Source: Anaerolineaceae bacterium (lineage in GTDB: Bacteria; Chloroflexota; Anaerolineae; Anaerolineales; Anaerolineaceae). Taken from it: a stretch of DNA of 6,744 bases. Both the position numbers and the translations under genes were made by a program. Each line of letters opens with the position of its first letter. Position 1 is the stretch's first letter. The stretch spans positions 1-6,744 of the forward strand of contig PMIV01000103.1 in NCBI GenBank assembly GCA_003158355.1. The letters are read 5' to 3'. This document shows, piece after piece, positions 5,100-6,744 of this stretch. Under the pieces are notes generated by a model that searched no databases, was not told the DNA's origin, and saw nothing but the letters and a program-made list of their open reading frames with translations.

Positions 5100-6744
5100 T
5101 ATTCACACCATTCTCATCCCAGGGTCGGGAGCCATCGTCATTGGCCAGGCAGCCGAATTTGACTATTCCGGTACTCAGGCCATCAAGGCTTTGCGCAAAG
5201 AAGGTTACCGTATTGTATTGGTCAACTCGAACCCGGCTACCATCATGACCGACCCTGACCTCGCAGATGCCACATACATCGAACCTCTCACTCCCGAAAC
5301 TTTAGAAGCCATCATCATCCAGGAAAAACCGGACGCGATGCTGCCGGTCATCGGCGGGCAAACCGGGTTAAACATGGCGTTGGCGTTGAGCGAAAACGGA
5401 GTCCTTGAAAAATACGGCGTCCGGCTCATCGGGGCCAACCTGCCTGCCATTAAGGCCGCTGAAGACAGACAAGCGTTTCGTGAGACCATGCAAAAAGCCG
5501 GTATTCCGATCCCGCGCGGTGGAGCTGCTTATTCCTTAGCTGATGCCAGGTCATTAGTCGACGAGATCGGTTATCCCCTGTTGGTGCGCGCTTCATTCGC
5601 TTTAGGCGGAACAGGCGCTTCATGGGTCAACAGCTCTGCTGACCTGCCGGAAGCTGTGCGCAATGCCATCTCAGAATCCCCTATCGGGCAAGCCTGGTTG
5701 GAAGAAAGCCTGGCTGGTTGGAAAGAATTCGAATTGGAAGTAATGCGCGATAAAGCCGATAATTTTGTGGTCATTTGCACCATCGAAAATATCGACCCGA
5801 TGGGCGTCCATACAGGCGACAGCATCACCGTGGCTCCTGCCCAAACCCTCACCGATCGTGAATATCAGGTTCTACGCGACCTGGCCCACAAAGTATTGAG
5901 CGCGGTAGGCGTTGAAACGGGCGGATCGAATGTTCAGTTCGCCGTTCATCCACAAACAGGAAGGGTTGTAGTCATTGAAATGAATCCCCGGGTCAGCCGC
6001 TCCTCAGCATTGGCCTCCAAGGCAACCGGGTTTCCGATCGCCAAGTTGGCAGCCTTGGTAGCTGTTGGCTACACGCTGGATGAAATCACCAACGACATCA
6101 CCAAACAGACCAAGGCTTCCTTTGAACCATCGCTGGATTATGTTGTGGTCAAGATCCCGCGCTGGGCTTTTGAGAAGTTCCCGGGCGTTGATCCAACCCT
6201 TGGCCCGCAGATGAAATCCGTCGGTGAAGTGATGGCCCTGGGCAGAACCTTCCCCGAAGCCCTCAACAAAGCCGTGCAATCCCTCGAAATCGGTGCCGAT
6301 GCCCTAGACGGCAGCGGTCCAACAAAACAGTCCCCTTCAGGGTTGGAAAACACAGCATACCTCAAGAACCCCACCGCCGACAGGCTCTTTCGGGTGTACC
6401 GCTCCATTCGCCAGGGAACAGCGCTTGAGGAAATCATCCAGACAAGCGGTTATGATCGTTGGTTTCTGGCGGAAATGCAGCAAATTGTCAGGATGGAAAA
6501 GGAGATCGCAGAAAGTGAACCACAGAGTGATGCCTTTCCATCACTGCTGCGTTCTGCCAAACGCAAGGGCTTCTCTGACGCCCATATTGGCCGTCTGGTA
6601 AAAATCCCGGCAAGCCAGATCCGTGAAAAAAGAAAAGCCAGCGGCATTCTCCCCACATTTTTGCGGGTGGATACCTGCGCCGCGGAGTTTGAAGCGCAGA
6701 CGCCCTACCTTTACAGCGCCTATGAAACCGCCGATGAATCCCGG
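5083..6744 (+). CDS. carB: Carbamoyl-phosphate synthase large subunit, 5' half (runs off the window)
   Basis: Synthesises carbamoyl phosphate from bicarbonate, ammonia delivered by CarA, and two ATP. The 554 visible codons, without a stop, are about half of the usual 1,050-1,080. They cover the carboxyphosphate ATP-grasp half (about 1-400) and the oligomerisation domain (about 400-554). Numbering follows the E. coli protein closely: Arg129, Arg169, the GGTG loop (175-178), Glu215, His243, and Glu299/Asn301/Arg303/Arg306 in EMNPRVSR are all present. [18 protein letters not shown] (528-545) is the usual stretch before the second ATP-grasp half. Two glycine-rich positions depart from the E. coli form: GSGAIVIGQ (14-22) has Ala for Pro, and GGTGAS (175-180) has Ala-Ser for Gly-Gly. 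Both may be ordinary lineage variation. The start ATG lies inside the end of carA with GAGGA at 5075-5079, so spacing is short and translation is probably coupled. Confidence 0.97.
   Translation, partial: MPKQTDIHTILIPGSGAIVIGQAAEFDYSGTQAIKALRKEGYRIVLVNSNPATIMTDPDLADATYIEPLTPETLEAIIIQEKPDAMLPVIGGQTGLNMALALSENGVLEKYGVRLIGANLPAIKAAEDRQAFRETMQKAGIPIPRGGAAYSLADARSLVDEIGYPLLVRASFALGGTGASWVNSSADLPEAVRNAISESPIGQAWLEESLAGWKEFELEVMRDKADNFVVICTIENIDPMGVHTGDSITVAPAQTLTDREYQVLRDLAHKVLSAVGVETGGSNVQFAVHPQTGRVVVIEMNPRVSRSSALASKATGFPIAKLAALVAVGYTLDEITNDITKQTKASFEPSLDYVVVKIPRWAFEKFPGVDPTLGPQMKSVGEVMALGRTFPEALNKAVQSLEIGADALDGSGPTKQSPSGLENTAYLKNPTADRLFRVYRSIRQGTALEEIIQTSGYDRWFLAEMQQIVRMEKEIAESEPQSDAFPSLLRSAKRKGFSDAHIGRLVKIPASQIREKRKASGILPTFLRVDTCAAEFEAQTPYLYSAYETADESR

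Noticed and set aside
5205..6656. Several minus-strand open frames of 60-100 codons inside carB
   Set aside because: All lie opposite a clearly conserved coding frame and show no independent coding sign.

Overview
The window looks like bacterial chromosome in two parts: a decaying xylose-utilisation locus on the left and the start of a carbamoyl-phosphate synthase operon on the right. All identified genes are on the + strand. The carA and carB proteins and the repeat-like block near 253-289 give me a Chloroflexota (Anaerolineae-like) impression. That is recall of family resemblance, not a search, and it is only a weak assignment.

Positions 1-480 are AT-rich and hold no supportable gene, apart from one short block resembling a dispersed palindromic repeat. 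Positions 481-1184 carry the wreck of a LacI-family regulator, with an internal deletion in the DNA-binding half, frameshifts and in-frame stops. After a candidate terminator comes an intact class II xylose isomerase (xylA, best start 1401, end 2705) with every catalytic and metal-binding residue present. Directly behind it, about 180 bp (2701-2885) reads as a scrambled remnant of a xylulokinase (xylB) N-terminus, recognisable from DLG, PGF/DP and SG-MHG motifs scattered over three frames. The isomerase is therefore the only intact xyl gene here, between a dead regulator and a dead kinase. A hairpin at 2885-2925 is a good intrinsic terminator only for the minus strand, where no gene is visible.

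Positions 3020-3574 encode a small protein of the L-2-amino-thiazoline-4-carboxylic acid (ATC) hydrolase family. From 3732 the sequence becomes a carAB control region. A good sigma-70-type promoter leads to a 30-codon open frame (3770-3862) that starts almost at the predicted transcript 5' end. It holds five arginine codons, four of them CGA, a codon that carA does not use at all. A strong intrinsic terminator follows, then the carA ribosome binding site. Short segments inside the leader frame can pair either with each other or with the terminator's 5' arm. This is the layout of a translation-dependent transcription attenuator sensing arginine supply, and carAB feeds arginine as well as pyrimidine synthesis. 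I consider it the most interesting element of the window.

carA (3960-5099) is complete. carB overlaps it by 17 nt and runs off the right edge after 554 codons, about half of a normal large subunit. Together they would make carbamoyl phosphate from glutamine, bicarbonate and ATP.
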